Source: Verpa conica
Lineage: Eukaryota > Ascomycota > Pezizomycetes > Pezizales > Morchellaceae
Length of the DNA: 64,000 nt
NCBI GenBank assembly: GCA_033030425.1
Contig: JAUFSD010000002.1
Span: 2,976,001-3,040,000, forward strand
Reading direction: 5' to 3'
The translations under genes and the position numbers were made by a program. The notes below the pieces were generated by a model. The model was not told the origin of the DNA, did not search any database, and saw nothing but the letters and a program-made list of their open reading frames with translations. Below, piece after piece: positions 45,715 through 58,817 of the stretch. Position 1 is the stretch's first letter; each line of letters opens with the position of its first letter.

Positions 45715-48700
45715 ATGATCATGAATGACACTCCCTCTTTGGTGTCGTCGTCGGCATCTTTAACTGCAACCACTGCTAGCTCGTCAACAATACCGCATTC
45801 TAAACGTCGGCAGAAACACTACAGTCATACTCCATCGACTCCGCCGATGCTCTCCCTACTGCTGCTGGCTTTATTTATCTTCGCGGTCCCTACTCGCGCA
45901 GTCCTGATCAATACCTTTGAGAACTGCCTATCGGAAAAGGTCCAGCTATCACCATCACACATCCAGTTCCACCCCTTATTAGTAGCAGCTTCGTTTTCGT
46001 TGGACGATCCAGAAAAGGTTCTGCAGGTTACTGTCTGGGGGAACGTCACGGGGGAGAATTCTGCAGTTCCTTCAAAGCTTACTCGAAGGGATGATCTGTT
46101 TATTGAGGGACGTGCACAATACCAGCCACGGAGTGATCAGTGGGCGTGGTGGGAAAAGAGACATGATACAAGTACCACGATAGCAAATGCTTTGGTTAAT
46201 GGCACCGATACCCAAATTCCAGCGGGGTCTTGGGGTCAGATTACGGTCAACAATCCTACAATAAATGGGTCTGTAGATTACAAATCTACCGGGGAAATTA
46301 TTGATAAGGCGGAGGAATGGCCTAGATTTTCTACTACTTTCAGCGCTGCAATCAAGGCTGCGCCCTTCCCGGCCATCAACTATAAAGCATATTTTTGCGC
46401 AGGGGAGCACACAGGAGGCCCTACTCTAGGTGCTGCCTGTCCAATAGGTGCTGTCATACTGTCAAACCAGACAGATTACAATAATATAACACTGCTCTTG
46501 GATGAGTTGCATTCATTTACCTATACAACAACTATGGATTCCGAGTACCGTTTTGCAACTCTTGACACTACCTTTTTGATTCTTGCTGGAGACCCCTCTG
46601 CAACAACCGTAGGATGCGTACATATCGAAATTACCCCTTTGTTGGGGTCCGGGAATAGTGCGGCAATAACCTGGGTGCCGGTGGGCGTGCTGGCTCTAGT
46701 TGCTCTGGGAACTGTCCTTGCGGCAATGTTGAATCCCTGGGTAGGAACAGTGGATATATTTAGGTGGAGTAGCAACTTTGGCATGGACGAAGACATGATC
46801 CGCTTAGTCACTCCTGGATTTGCAGATTGCCTTCAGTGGCTCCAGTTCTTGGTATTTTCGGGGTGCTTGACCTTGAGCTATCCGGGCTTCTACCAACCAA
46901 CTATTTCAAAGATGGCTTGGAGTGCATTGCTTTTTAACACTAGTTTTTTTACACATGAGCCGGTTAGTGTCCAGGGCTGGGAAGGGGACGGGATCTACGC
47001 TTTAGATGCTGCAGCTTATGGTCTTGAGAGGGTAGCTCAGGCTGTGGGATTACATGATATCAATGACATTTGGGTCTGCATGGCGGCATTTTTCGGAGTT
47101 GTACTTTTTGGGACCGTGGCGGCAGTGCAAGTATGGTTCGGCTCTAGGTGGGTTATAAGGACGGTCCGGGGAGTGGAGGAAGAAGACTTGACGCAGAAAA
47201 ATTTTCCATTCACCCTAGGTATGTTTAATGAGGGGTGTTTATGAATGCTTTCTCTAGATTGTGGTTGGGTAGGGTATATACTAATATTCATTGTTTTTTT
47301 TGTATATTATAGGGCTACTAAACCGCATTACATTTACGTACTTCCTTACACCCATTCTAGCAATTTCCGCCTTTCAAATCACGGTCGCTAGTCGTACTAG
47401 CACAGCAGTAGTAGCATGTGCTGGTGTAACTATTTTCATGGTTTTAGTGATTGCCATCGCTCTGACAGTCCGCATCTGGAATCATCAGCCACGGTCCACT
47501 CTTTTCGACAATCTTCCTACATTACTAACGTTTGGGACTTTCTATAATACTTATCGTGAAAAGAACTTGAAATTCTTCATCATCCAACTCTATATCAATA
47601 TTATCCGTGCACTTGCATTCGGTGCTCTTCAGCCCAGTGGGATAGCGCAAATCACAATCCTTGCCGTCTGTGAAATCGTGCTTGTGCTCACTATCTATGG
47701 AATCAAGCCCTATGCATCGGCAACATCAATGAATGCCTGGCAAGCGATTTTTGCGATGATCAGGTTACTGACGATATTACTAATGATGGCGTTCGTGCCA
47801 AGTATGGACGCTGATAGCACAGCGAAGGCGTGGATAGGCTATGTCATCTTAATCATACACGCCTTGGTGCTCATCTTCGGGTTCTTTTTTATGGCCGTGC
47901 AGACTATGTTGGAACTATTCATTCGTGGTTGCGGTGGTGCAGACGATGGAGAGGCTGCTAGAGGGGGACTTGCTAAAGTAAGTTGGACAACTCTTGCCCC
48001 TGACTTACCACGAATAGAGAAGCCCAAGCCTAGGGTAGACCTAGATGAATGATGCACTTGCCTATTTCTATTTTTATGAGTGACGAGATATGAGACATGA
48101 ACTGGGGGATAGGTAACTCCTAAGTAAAAAAAAAAACCAATTATTGAGATATGATAGTGGATGCACATCAAGCTTTCTTTTATACAGGCGTTTTATCATT
48201 CAACCTGATGGATCGCAGAGTTTTGCTTTTTCTGTATAGAATAGCTTCACTCTATTTGCTCATGGGACAGCATTTAAGAAAAACAAGTCATCATTCATCT
48301 ATTTCTAGTCTCTTCTAGGCTTCTGTTCTCTGTTCTCTTATGCTCTTATGCTCTTTGATTCTCTTCCTCTTAACCCCTGGTGAATTGTTTTGCTAAGTGC
48401 CACCCGTATTAAAGGTCTTCGGAATGCGCCAACTATCACGCCGTAAACACAAGAGCCACCATAGTTCAATTAATCCCAGCATCATGACACCTAGTGCCCA
48501 TGAAGAGCGCATGGCTTCAAGTATGACTGGTACGTCCCGGCCCGGCTTAGGTCTCATGTCAAGATCCAACAGCTCAGCCGTATTACTAGGGGCTGGCATG
48601 GCTCCTGGTTCAGTAGGTCATAGTCACGGTATCGATGTCATCAGCAACCCGCACTCTCGAAGTGGAAGCACAAGTTTCACACCGACTACTCCAGGAGCAG

Positions 48701-50226
48701 CAAGTCAATATTCAGGTCCTGCATTGGGTATAGACACAAGCAGTGCGGCAGGGCCTTATTACCGCCCACCTAGAGCAAAGGGCTTACAACGAGCAAATGG
48801 GGAAGGAAGCGCTAGTGACAACTACTCCCCGGGGGCACGCAGCAGAGGCAGCTGGAACAGCGAAAATTGGCCTACGGGAGGTGGTATAGCTGGGAAGCAA
48901 CGAAGCTCACAACATAGTTCACATGCTAGCCAGAGTATATACAATAAAGATGGTATCACTAATGTCTTAGATGAGCCATCTGCCACAGGAACACCGTTTG
49001 ATAATGGCGGTACGGACATGAGTGGTTTCCCTACTGGGGCTACCATCCAAGGGCTGGCGCACAGACATACGGATTCATCTTTGACTGGAAGCGGTAGAGC
49101 GCAGCCGGATTACGCAGTGCGAGAAGGGGATTTTTACTATGGTGTTCGTGGCCCAGCATTGTCGAATCAACCGGCTAGGAGGTTAGGTACTGGACCTGCG
49201 GATCCGACAGGGCCTGTTTCAAATGCAAAGGGTTGGTTGTGGCGGAAGTTGGGGCTGGGGGTGAAAGAGGATAAGGGTTTCACTGTTGTACGAAGTAGTA
49301 GGGCGCCTGAGGCGTTACTAGATGCTGAAAGGGAGGCGAAGGGAATTGGAATGGCGATCAGCGCTGATGCGCCTATAAGACCCGGGGGTGATGATAGTGA
49401 TAGTGATGAGAGCGATGACAGTGGGGATGATGAGGCTGGTGGTGGTGGGAAGAGAATGGGGAAACGACGGGCCGCCGGACCAGCCCCTGATACAGATAGC
49501 GAGAACGAAGGCGAAATGGATATGGAGATCCCAGATGAAAATCTCGCAGCCAGTGCACCGGGGCCTAGCACAAGAATGCTAGAAAAACAGCCGGCATATG
49601 ATACAGATGGTATAGAACTTATGAGACAAGGCAGTATCAAGCCTAAGGTACCGCGGAAATCTTCAAAACGAAAAACATCAAGTTTACTGGTTTCACCGGT
49701 TATAACGAGCCAGCTCCAGCACCAGATATCCCAACATGAAATGGGAGATGACGATCCAGACAGCCCTATAATGGTTCGAAAACCTGATCAGCCTTACGAT
49801 CCGCATTACTCTCCTCCAACGACATCCTCGACCTCATACACATCTCCACAACAGCAGGAGCAGGAGGAAAATCAGCTCCATCCATTACGACACAAGCAGA
49901 ATCTCTCTGTTGGGAGTGCAGCTAATAATTCATCCACTCGATTACCATTCACTAGTAGTTCTAGCAGGGAAGGGCATTCACGATCAGTGAGTACAAACAG
50001 CAGCATTCTAGCACCGCCACAGATACGTGCTGGAGAAGAACCAGGCAGTAGACCAGCAAGTGTTGGAACAGTGCAAAGGTACCGTATGGAGGATAGTCTT
50101 AGGACTGTGCTAGGCGGTGAAGGAGATTTTTTGGGAAGTCAGGCAGAACTGGTGGAGCAGAGCCGGAGTGAGAGTATGGGGAGTCAGATCACTAGGGGAG
50201 GGTCACAAATTAGTAGGAAGGGCTAA
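45715..50226 (+). CDS. TRP-like ion channel, Pkd2/Flc family
   Basis: Three exons (45715-47218, 47313-47977, 48415-50226) give 1326 aa. A signal peptide (MLSLLLLALFIFAVPTRA) begins at Met45; starting at that ATG (45847) gives the more typical form. An ML-like lumenal domain (TRP_N type, about 63-315, several N-glycosylation sequons) follows. Then come about nine TM helices (roughly 322-750), and a 600-residue cytosolic tail. The tail starts VFGMRQLSRRKHK and holds YYRPPRAKG, DYAVREGDFYYGVRGPALS, RRLGTGPADPTGPVSNAKGW and KGFTVVRSSRAP, blocks I recall from fungal Pkd2/Flc proteins. Relatives act in calcium or FAD handling and cell-wall integrity at the plasma membrane or ER. Intron 2 is 437 bp; unspliced, it would add 25 codons and end the protein after the TM region. 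Confidence 0.9.
47978..48414 (+). other. Long intron of the TRP-like channel gene
   Basis: Donor GTAAGT at 47978 and acceptor AAAG at 48411-48414 join GGLAK to VFGMRQ, restoring a family junction. At 437 bp it is several times the usual intron size here. Its first part stays open for 25 codons to a stop at 48050-48052. Its second half (48290-48370) is rich in CTCTTATG and TTCTCT tracts, like a fungal promoter or leader. Confidence 0.7.
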
Positions 50227-52658
50227 AATTCCCCCCCTCCCCCCGCAGGCAGAGTGGGGAAGGTCTTGTAGAAGTGTTCATACCGGGTCATGCCCTTTCT
50301 TAGTTGTCTAGGGGTACGTTGTTTGCGGGGTTTTAAAATGGTGTTTTGTCTTTTCTCTCTTTCTGCTACAGTAATAATGGCTGGCATGGCTCTTTCATCA
50401 TTATCATGGGATTAGCTAAATTATCTATCTAATCATTCGCTTTATTGTTCTTTTGTTCTCGTAATTTTCTCTTTTGGGTTATTCTTTATGGTTTTTCCCC
50501 TTCTTTTCTTTCCCTTTCTTATTATTTCTGGATTGGTTGGGTTGGGTTTTCTTCTTTCCATCGTTTCTTCTTTTTTTATATATATCTATCTCTTTTGTCT
50601 GGGGGGGGGGGTCAAGGCAGGGTTAGGTGGAATGAACAGTTGGGAATGTAATAAGATGGCCAACTACAGCTGTGCTGGTACGATAGTGCGGGCAGACCGG
50701 TGGGGGCGGAGGGGAAGGCGCGAACCTGATGACCTGGGAAAAAGGTAGACGTCAAATCTAACTGGTGTACTGGGGGGGGTTAGGCGTAGAAAAATACCAT
50801 TTTTGACATATTGTGATGCTATGATCATTACCAGAAAAAGTATGGAAATAAACCTAACCCATAGTAAGTTACTCTCCTCCCCCGAATGAGGGGGCTTATT
50901 AGTGTAGGTGGCGGCAGTGTCTGGTGCTTAGTTCCCGGAGCAGCTGAGTTAACCTTCGTTTAGAAGCTTATTTACCGTAGTGTTGGGTTTGTATTAGGGT
51001 CTACTAGACTTTGTTTGAGGCAACAGATATCCAAAAGCCGTATTCCAATCCCAACGATTGAAAGTAGGCTGTTTAGCTATGCAGATAGCTAGCTTCTTTT
51101 AGGTTATGTTATCTTCAGCAATGCACGGCCTCGTGGAATGAGTGCGCAGAGATTTGCTACCACTCTGATCAATAGGGGTATTGTCCTTAATCTCTTCATA
51201 GGTCGTGTTTAAGATACTGGCTAGAACGCGTTGTTGATCTCCGCGGCAGTTTTTCATAAATTCTGAGGAGTTTTGTTATACTGCCTTTGCATTTGGGTAA
51301 GTTCCGGTTTCAATAAGATGAGTTTGCACGGGCTTAGATAAGGGGAGGGGTGAGAAATTAAAGAACGCCCGCGGACAGTCATACTCCCTCCTGTGAATGG
51401 TTATTTACCAAGAGGTGTAAACACACTAATAAATAAGATAATCTAAAAAGGTTCTAGCTAATCATATGATGCAGAAGCAAACCCTCTCCCTCCTCTCAAA
51501 ATCTCCATCCAATAGATCCCGAATGTAAGCACACATAGCTGATCAAAGTGACTCATCCCATCTTTGCCACGTGCAGTCACTTTCACTATGCATGAAGGTG
51601 ATGTCACAATAATTATTGGAGATCATGGAGCTTTCTTTTTTCCTATTGTAGATTTCAGAAAAGTCGCGTTCGGAACACGTATCACGTGGGGAGAGGTCCC
51701 TCTCGTGGCGATATTTTGACAGGTGTTGAGTGATCGTGACGGGTTCCATTCGTGTACTGTTTAATGAGCATCGATGGTGATTGCGAACCATCCCCCCTCT
51801 CCCTCACTCCTATGTGTTTTGATAGCTAGCTGGTTGGTAGTCAGCACTATAGATGATAGAGTAGACAGAGCTTTAGAGCTGCTCCTCCAGTTACTTTTCG
51901 TAAACCTCACGCGCAGCGGCCTGAGAAAGTAAACGAAAAGAGGAAAAAAAAGAGAAAGAGGTAGAGAAACCAGTTTCAATCTTCATAGTGGCAAAAATTC
52001 CCTACCCCGGCGAACCAGGATAGGAGCAGTCAACATAGTTGTAGTTTTCAACTAGCAAAAATCGAAGCTCAGACGAATCTTCACTGCTATCGATCTTGCC
52101 CTTGCACCGGGATGGGGAGGAAAGATGGGGGAGTGGGGGGAAAGGGGGTTTATATACTGTTTCCGAGCGGCGAATTTGTCGTGTTGTGTTGTGTAGGGCT
52201 GAGGGCTTTGGTCGTTGCCAAGGATGCTTGCTTTTGCCTGGATTAGGTTGTTAATCCCCCCCCGTGGTCTTGGCGTGTCACGGACGCTGGTGATGGGGCT
52301 AGTGCTCATGCGAAATCACTCATCTTCTGGTAAGAATGATAATTGGTTGATTTGTATCAAGCTATTGGTCCTAAGTGTTTATCACCAGTTATTCACGGGC
52401 CGAAGATCTGGGAACGGTTCTAGATATCAAGACTTAGATTTAGGAGGCCAGCTTTGCCGAAAAGCTTCATGTCTGGCGTATATAAACTATGCATCCAAAC
52501 GCCTACAAATAAAATAACTATGCAAACTCCCCAGAAGAAAAGAATAGCCACTACTCCCAGCCATACCACACAAAGACTATAATACGATTAACCCACTACC
52601 TGAAAGAGAGAACAGAAGCCAAAGAGAATACTAAAACAAAAAAAGAAAAAGAAAAAAA
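50227..52658. other. Intergenic, no gene supported
   Basis: The 3' flank of the TRP-like gene is T-rich with a G-run at 50601-50610. GGGTTAGG in inverted orientation occurs near 50777 and 50855, too short to call an element. Nothing else seen. Confidence 0.45.
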
Positions 52659-53201
52659 CTAGACCAACCCTAAATAACTCCCTATCTCTTTTTGGTTCCT
52701 TGTCCACTCATTATATCTATCTATAAGCACAACTCTCACTTTATCAAACTCATAATCAAACGCGTCCAAATCCTCCTTCATAGCGTACCTCCCTATCTTG
52801 TGGGACACCGCAATATTATTTAAGCGCTTAAACTGATCCCCCAATACACGTAGCTGCTCACTAGGCTTGAAGCTTCGATGCCTTTCCTGTCTACGGGTGC
52901 GTTTAAGCTCTTCCATGGGATCGCCCTCAAATGTAGGGGTCTGGTGGCTGACGGTTGTTTGGGGTTCCGACATGTCTTGTCTTAGGAGTTCCAGAGGTCG
53001 GATATTTACGCCTTCGCCGGGTCGGTTAATCCGGGGCTGGGACATGACGATGCCTTCCAGACGGGTGAGGTAATCGACGAGGAGGTCGAATTCTTGCTGA
53101 AGTAGCCTGGCCTGCTCTTGGGGGAGTGTGGGCTGGTTTGGGGGGCGTGTGGGTTGGTTTGGTTGTGTGTCCTGTGTGAGTTCGTTTGGTTGTGTAGACA
53201 T
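52659..53201 (-). CDS. Hypothetical protein, helical, Gln/Pro-rich N-terminus
   Basis: An uninterrupted 180-aa frame with ATG at 53201. Residues 1-30 repeat TQPNQPTRPPNQPT-like units, 31-55 predict an amphipathic helix (EQARLLQQEFDLLVDYLTRLEG), 60-100 are extended and 105-175 are strongly charged (KRTRRQERHRSFKPSEQLRVL and EDLDAFDYEFDKVRVVLIDRYNEW). Composition and a helix-rich pattern look like a real protein. No family recognised, no signal peptide, no TM. It may be lineage-specific. Its neighbour on the same strand is 0.65 kb downstream and appears unrelated. Confidence 0.55.
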   Translation of the reverse strand: MSTQPNELTQDTQPNQPTRPPNQPTLPQEQARLLQQEFDLLVDYLTRLEGIVMSQPRINRPGEGVNIRPLELLRQDMSEPQTTVSHQTPTFEGDPMEELKRTRRQERHRSFKPSEQLRVLGDQFKRLNNIAVSHKIGRYAMKEDLDAFDYEFDKVRVVLIDRYNEWTRNQKEIGSYLGLV

Positions 53202-53855
53202 TATGAGTGGTGGTGGTGGAATTTGTGTTGTTAGGAAGGAGTAGGGTGTTTTGGGGGTTGGGATAACGTAGAGAGGTCGAAGTTGGTGTATTTTATGAAC
53301 ATACGTGGATTTTATAGGAATAGTAAAGTGAAAAAATGTACGGTGGCAAGAGGTATGTGGATAACTTTATATATTCAAATAGAATCAGACATGCAATAAA
53401 GCCCGTTTAAGCAAACAAAGAAAATACTAAGCTAGTCATCTGTTAGACCGTTTCAATAGGCGTGATACCTACATGTAATTAAACACTCAAAGAACAAAGA
53501 ATACTAAATATAAAATTCGGCATATCGTAGATATTTTTTAATGGTAAAAAAGTTACTACAACGGTCGGAAAACTTTGGTAAAGATTTACCTTAAGAAACG
53601 ACGCAGAGCACGAGTGATCGTTCATGTTGTGTATTAGTAATTATTAGAGCCTAAAACCAGCTGTAGGTTTTTGCGTATAATAAGATCAAAAACCGGGTGT
53701 CGTTAAACATCGTCTAATAGCTTCCCAAAGAAAATAGAGACTGCAAATAATACGAGTGATATCTTATGATTATCCTACATCGCTAACAATAACTACATAA
53801 TAAAACTATACAAATAAGAATCCAATAACACCAACCGCAATATAAATAATAAAGC
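53202..53855. other. Intergenic, AT-rich
   Basis: Between two minus-strand genes. The side near 53202-53290 is GT-rich on the plus strand (the C/A-rich leader of the hypothetical gene). The rest is AT-rich with nothing recognised. Confidence 0.45.
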
Positions 53856-54978
53856 CTATAAACAAACAAGACCTAGATGTACACCTACGAACATTACTAC
53901 CCAGCTCCACCCACCCCATTCCATCCTTACTCCTCCCGAAACGACATTAAATGTTAGACCTCTCGTCACAGTCGTACTCGTTGTCCATGTTCTCGTCTGT
54001 GATATACCCGCCTGGTCTGTTGTCGTGGCAATAACAGTCGTAATTACTACTGCTACTGTTGCTAGTGTTGGGTTTGGTGCTGTTGATGTGAGGGTGATGG
54101 TTGAAAATGGGGATTGTGAGGGCTGGGGTGGTTGGTGCTGGGTTGTTATTGCCGTAGGGCGGAAAGGTGCTGTAGTTGATGTTTCTAGGGTGGGTATAGG
54201 GTCAGCTGGTTGAATGGTGGCTTCGGGTACAGGGGAGTCGGGCTCGGGTTCGGGGTTGAAGGTTGGGTCTGGAGATGATTTGGGAGTGGTAGTGGTGGGG
54301 TTTTTTTGGGTGGGGGTTTGTGTTGAGGTTGTGCGTTTGGAGGTATGGGTTGTTTGTGTTTGTGGTGTTGTTATGGGCTCAACGGTTAGGAATGTTAATG
54401 GGGGTGTCTTTGGAGTCATTAGCATCAGGAAAGGTTTTTGCGGTATACGGTATACATACTTTAGTTTGCGTCGTACTCGTCGGTTTATCTCCATCAGAAT
54501 CTCCCCCGGTTTGTATTGGTATGTCTGTTGATACAGGCCCAATACTACCCCCTCCATTCGGCAGCTGGTCGCACCCAACTCTGATATGTCCTTCACATAC
54601 ATCGTTCCTGTAAGCTTCGCAGCCCAAACGTCCAGGTTCATTACCGCCAACAGCCTTCAAGCAGTCGCGGAATGCTTGTATACATTCATCATAAACCTCT
54701 CTGCACGCCGATTTGGAGGCAAAGACTTGTGGTAGGGCTGGGAAGTTGTAGGGTTTTTGAGTGATAGTAGGTTGTATTAGAGAGAGAAAGGCGAGGAGTA
54801 GGAAGAATAATTTGTGTTGGTACAGTAGTAGCGGAGGTTTTAGACGGCGTCGTCTAGTAGGTTCTGATTTAAGCAATCTTGTAGAACGAGAGGGTGATAT
54901 TGGTCGTCTTTTTGGGCTCCGGGATCCTGGAAGGCGGTGTGGTAATATTGATAGCATCTTGGAGAATCTCTCCGCCAT
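53856..54978 (-). CDS. Secreted Cys-rich, Thr/Pro-rich protein, probably GPI-anchored
   Basis: Two exons on the minus strand (54978-54460, 54407-53856) flank a 52-bp intron (GTATGT donor, GCTAATGAC branch, AAAG acceptor), joining STTQTK to TPPLTF without frame loss; 356 aa. A long basic n-region leads into a hydrophobic signal (LFFLLLAFLSLIQPTITQ, about 57-74). Six cysteines lie in about 90-137 (CREVYDECIQAFRDCLKAV, LGCEAY, VCEG, GCDQ), a compact probably disulfide-bonded head. A Thr/Pro-rich stalk follows (THTSKRTTSTQTPTQ, PEPEPDSPVPE) and the protein ends in a hydrophobic segment with a short polar lead, as for GPI attachment. It fits a wall or surface protein. The family is not named here. 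Confidence 0.7.
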
Positions 54979-56660
54979 GATAAAAAAGTAAAAATGAGGG
55001 ATTGTTACCAGTGGTTGAAAACGGCCAGCGTTAGTAATTTTCAGAACGCATTCAGCTCGAATAGGATGAAAGCAAAATAAATTATAAATCCAATGATCGA
55101 TTGAATATTATAGTTAAAGCGAAGGGAAAAAGTGAAAAAGAAACAGAAAAAGAAAAAGAAAACCACTTCCTCGGTAGTGAATGTATATGGACCAAGTCCT
55201 AGCCCAGCTAGACAAAAGAGAGCCAGATTGATCCAGGCGCGAAGGAGGGGTGTACTGAGGTATATAAGCTCTCCGAATGCTTTATCCCTACAAGACCTGA
55301 GACAACATACTTGATCTGTACGACTGTATCGTGGGGTATTCAATAAAGTAGTATCTGAGGGGGGACGTTTAAGAGCTAGGCGAAACGCCTGCTGCCCGTG
55401 GTATTTGATATATACTTGAGGGCTGAAGTATCGACAGCTCGGTTATGCCGGTTTATCTTGTTTCTGAGGGGAGGATCGTGGTAAGCAGAACTTCTGGGGT
55501 TATTCTAGAATCATGTATTTTCTTTTTCCCAACATTTGGGCTTTGTAGTTTATCTTCCGCGAATTCCAATAGATCTCCCTAGACACGGGTATACGTTTAC
55601 ATGGGCCATCCATCTAGCTCTAGGACCTCTTCTCTTGTCTAGCTTCTAGAGGCGGGGAGAATAGGATGCAGAACTCATAGAAAGTGGGCTATTATATTCC
55701 TTTGACATCCTGAGTTTGTATACCTTCCAGTACTGTTCATCTGTATGTAACCCAAGCTGCGACGCTGCAAGCTCTACAGTGTTTCATCCCTGGCGGGTGC
55801 AGGTTTGTGTCAATGCCATCCCCGTGCCTTTGTTACTTGCTTATTCCGGGTGGACCCTAGATCCTCCCACATCCAAGGAACTCATCTCCTGAAATACGAT
55901 CATCGGGGTAGGGATGTAGATATGATGTTGATGAGTTCACGACAGAGCTCTGGGAGGTTGAGGTTGGACCTTGCATGGGGCTAGCCACCTTGCGTTAGCC
56001 ATATGCCTTGGCAGCACAGAGTTCACGTGACATTGCCCCCCGCCGTCTCGAGCTCTCTCACTCTCTCCACCGAAGAGTCTCAGCCTCCTCCTCACGGATC
56101 ATAACCACCCCCCAGCAAACACAAAGGAACTGCCCCCATCTTCAAGCTCTCCCGGAACATCTTGGGAACAGCCCGACAGTTGGAACTCTTCCTAAGCCCA
56201 AGAGGTCTCGTGCTCGCGTGTTATCGGAAAGCGGCAGTCGGCTCGCTGTTTGCCATCTAGACCACATTCTTTTGTTTCACCGGGCCTCAGCTTTTTGGAG
56301 TTTTGTCCCTCTCAATATACAGGTCGATATATCCCCCTACTTTGTGCTAGGAGCTATACAGGTTTTTTTGAATTTTTTTTCTGGCAAGCGTGCGTTGAAA
56401 CTCTCAAGTTTGAGAGATTATAATTATATTCAGCATACATTATTTGCTGTAGCCACAGCTCCTCCAGTAACGGTCCTCTTCACCAACGTTCCACGACGAG
56501 AAAGGGGGTACCTTCCTTACTTCCCAATCTCACCACACTATAAGCAGAGTTAGGAAGCTAGGAGCACCTGATATACGGATTTCACAATTACACAAGCAAG
56601 CAAGGAAGCTAGATAACACGGCGATAAGAAAAGCCAGGGCACGCGAGCAAGCAAGTAGGG
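54979..56660. other. Intergenic region
   Basis: No gene supported. A purine-rich AAAAAGAAACAG-type tract at 55133-55165 and the promoter of the FYVE/RING gene (AGCAAGCAAG repeats near 56596-56657) are the only notable features. The open frame 56008-56553 starts at a non-ATG codon and has no domain. Confidence 0.45.
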
Positions 56661-58439
56661 ATGGACTCACCACAAACGCAGACAACACAACCACGGGAAC
56701 TCCCACCACTTCCTCCAAGTGTCCGCCCACGACCCATAAACGGAGCTTTCAGGTCACCCCCGTCCTCGTCCTCGGCGATTTTAACTCATCGGCGTCCCCC
56801 GAGTATTCATGGTCAGCCTCCACCACCAGGTTCATCCCCCAGGAGACCCCCACCTCCTGCACGGCCAGTTCGACAGACGAGTGATATTATACTACCTCCA
56901 TGGCAGCCAGATTCAAGCGTGAGCAATTGTCCCATCTGTCATAGTGGATTTACGTTCTTTAACCGACGACATCATTGCCGGTAATGACCCCCCTGCTCTC
57001 TTCGAACAAAACGGTAGACTGATCTTTAATATCTAGAAAATGCGGCCGCGTTGTATGTCACTCATGTTCACCACACCGGATCATAATCCCTAAAGCCTTT
57101 GTCGTTCAACCCCCGACATCATTAATATCATGCTACCAATCATCAGTACCTCCAGCAAACCACCCAGAAGGAGGCAGTAGCAACATAACCCGTTCCAATT
57201 ACCGTACTTCCTGGAACCCTGATGATAGGGGTCTTCTACGGCGCCAGTCAAGCTCAGGAGACGAAGATGATGGTCTACAGGTTCGGATGTGTGATGAGTG
57301 TCTGGGCCCACACAATCGGGTATGTATTATTTTCGGGCATCACTTCCAAGTGCACCGTAGTCACAGTAGGGGAGGCGGGGACCACTCCGGCAAGTGGAGA
57401 TATATATTATATTTCTGTCCTAGCACCATCACCAGAAAGAAAGGGGCCTAGACAGCGTATTCCCGCCTGCTCCCGTCTCCCACTACAGCAGACTTGAACT
57501 TTATAGGTAGATAGAAACTAATATAGCTACATATAGACACAAGGCGGCCGTTCCGTCCCCCATCCGCAACACTCCAATTTCCCCATCCCCCGAAACGCCT
57601 ATATGAACTACCCCAGCCAACCTTCACCACCCTCCCACTATAATTCACTCCCTTCTCGCCGCCCACCCCACAACTACTACGCAGTACCTAACCGCCGGGG
57701 TGATCTTCCAAATTTCCAGCCCCCGCCACAGCCACGGCTTAAAGAAACTGATTACTGCCCAATCTGTACTCTTGCATTGCCACCAATCCGCTCAAATGGC
57801 TCAGAGGAGGATAGAGAAGCACATATCCAGAATTGTATTAGGCAGGTGGAGCATAGTATCTCACCAGGACCAACAAGTGTCGGGAGTGCACCGAGCAGGG
57901 TGGGGAGTGCACCGAGCAGGCCTGGGGAGGTTATGAGGGCGAGACGGTATACAGGGGGTGGGAGGATGGTGGTCTGGAAAGCGACAGAGAAGGATACATG
58001 GGCTAGTGTTGGAGATGACGAGGTTACGCCTAGTTCGACGCCGGTACAGACGCCGAAGATGACTCCAGCTCCAAAGAAGATGGGTGAGGAGGGCGAGGGA
58101 GGGGAGGAAGCGGGGGTTTCTGTGGAAGTAGAGGCAGTTGTAGAGACCGCTAGAGAGGGTGAAGAGGGTGTAGAGAGGGAAACAGTAGGGGTTAGCGATG
58201 AGAAGATGGTGAAGAAGCAGGTGAAGAGGGAGAAAGCGGAATGTGTGATTTGCTTTGAGGAGTTTGAAGAGGGTGATATAATTGCAAGGTTGGAGTGTTT
58301 GTGCCGGTACCATAAGGTATATTTGATCTCTAAGAGTCTATGTATGACGACGTGTGAGCTAACAGTATAGAAATGTATCCGCGCATGGTTTGATAGGAAG
58401 GGTAATGGAGAGTGCCCTGTACACGCTGTACACGATTGA
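56661..58439 (+). CDS. PIB1: FYVE and RING finger ubiquitin ligase, Pib1-like
   Basis: Four exons (56661-56980, 57037-57319, 57537-58316, 58371-58439) give 483 aa. A Pro-rich N-terminus leads to a FYVE domain (about 85-200): WQPDSSVSNCPICHSGFTFF, then RRHHCRKCGRVVCHSC (the PI3P-binding basic motif) and VRMCDECLG. A CPIC motif near 267 (TDYCPICTLALPP) is followed by a low-complexity region with a short VGSAPSR duplication. The C-terminal RING has ECVICFEEFEEGD, RLECLCRYHKKCIRAWF and GECPVH, the final ligand being His rather than Cys. This FYVE-RING order is that of yeast Pib1, an E3 on endosomal and vacuolar membranes that sorts membrane proteins. Intron 2 (217 bp) is long and open in frame for about 49 codons, so a retained-intron variant is possible. 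Confidence 0.9.
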
Positions 58440-58817
58440 TCGCCTGCCAATTCACGTTAGAAGTGCTTTGTAAGTGTAGATGGAGGTAAGGGCAAAGAGA
58501 TGATATTGTTTATAGGATTCCAACAACTGTACATTGTAGTACAGTATTGGAGTGCCAGGAAAATTTGAAGGTGTGGGGTGTATGTTAGATTGGTACCTAA
58601 GTATAGGCGGAGTTTTTTGTCTTTTTTATTTATTTTTATTTCCCCCTAGTATTCTTATCATTACTCTCCCTTGCCAGTCGTAGTTTATATGCTCAAATAG
58701 AGCCTTTCTCTCTCTCTACTCTAGGTTGTACTTTTTTTATTTTTTATTCTTACTTTCCTTTTGATGGGGCGTGGTATTTTGTTCGGCATTCTTATGGAGG
58801 TAATTTGGTGTTTTTAC

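Noticed and set aside
49167..49640. Antisense 157-codon frame inside the TRP-like tail
   Set aside because: Ser/Leu-rich shadow of the tail's reading frame.
56008..56553. 181-codon frame before the FYVE/RING gene
   Set aside because: Starts at TTG, no recognisable domain, and lies in promoter sequence.
57222..57497. Alternative-frame ORF over FYVE exon 2 and intron 2
   Set aside because: Wrong frame for the zinc-binding cysteines of the FYVE domain.
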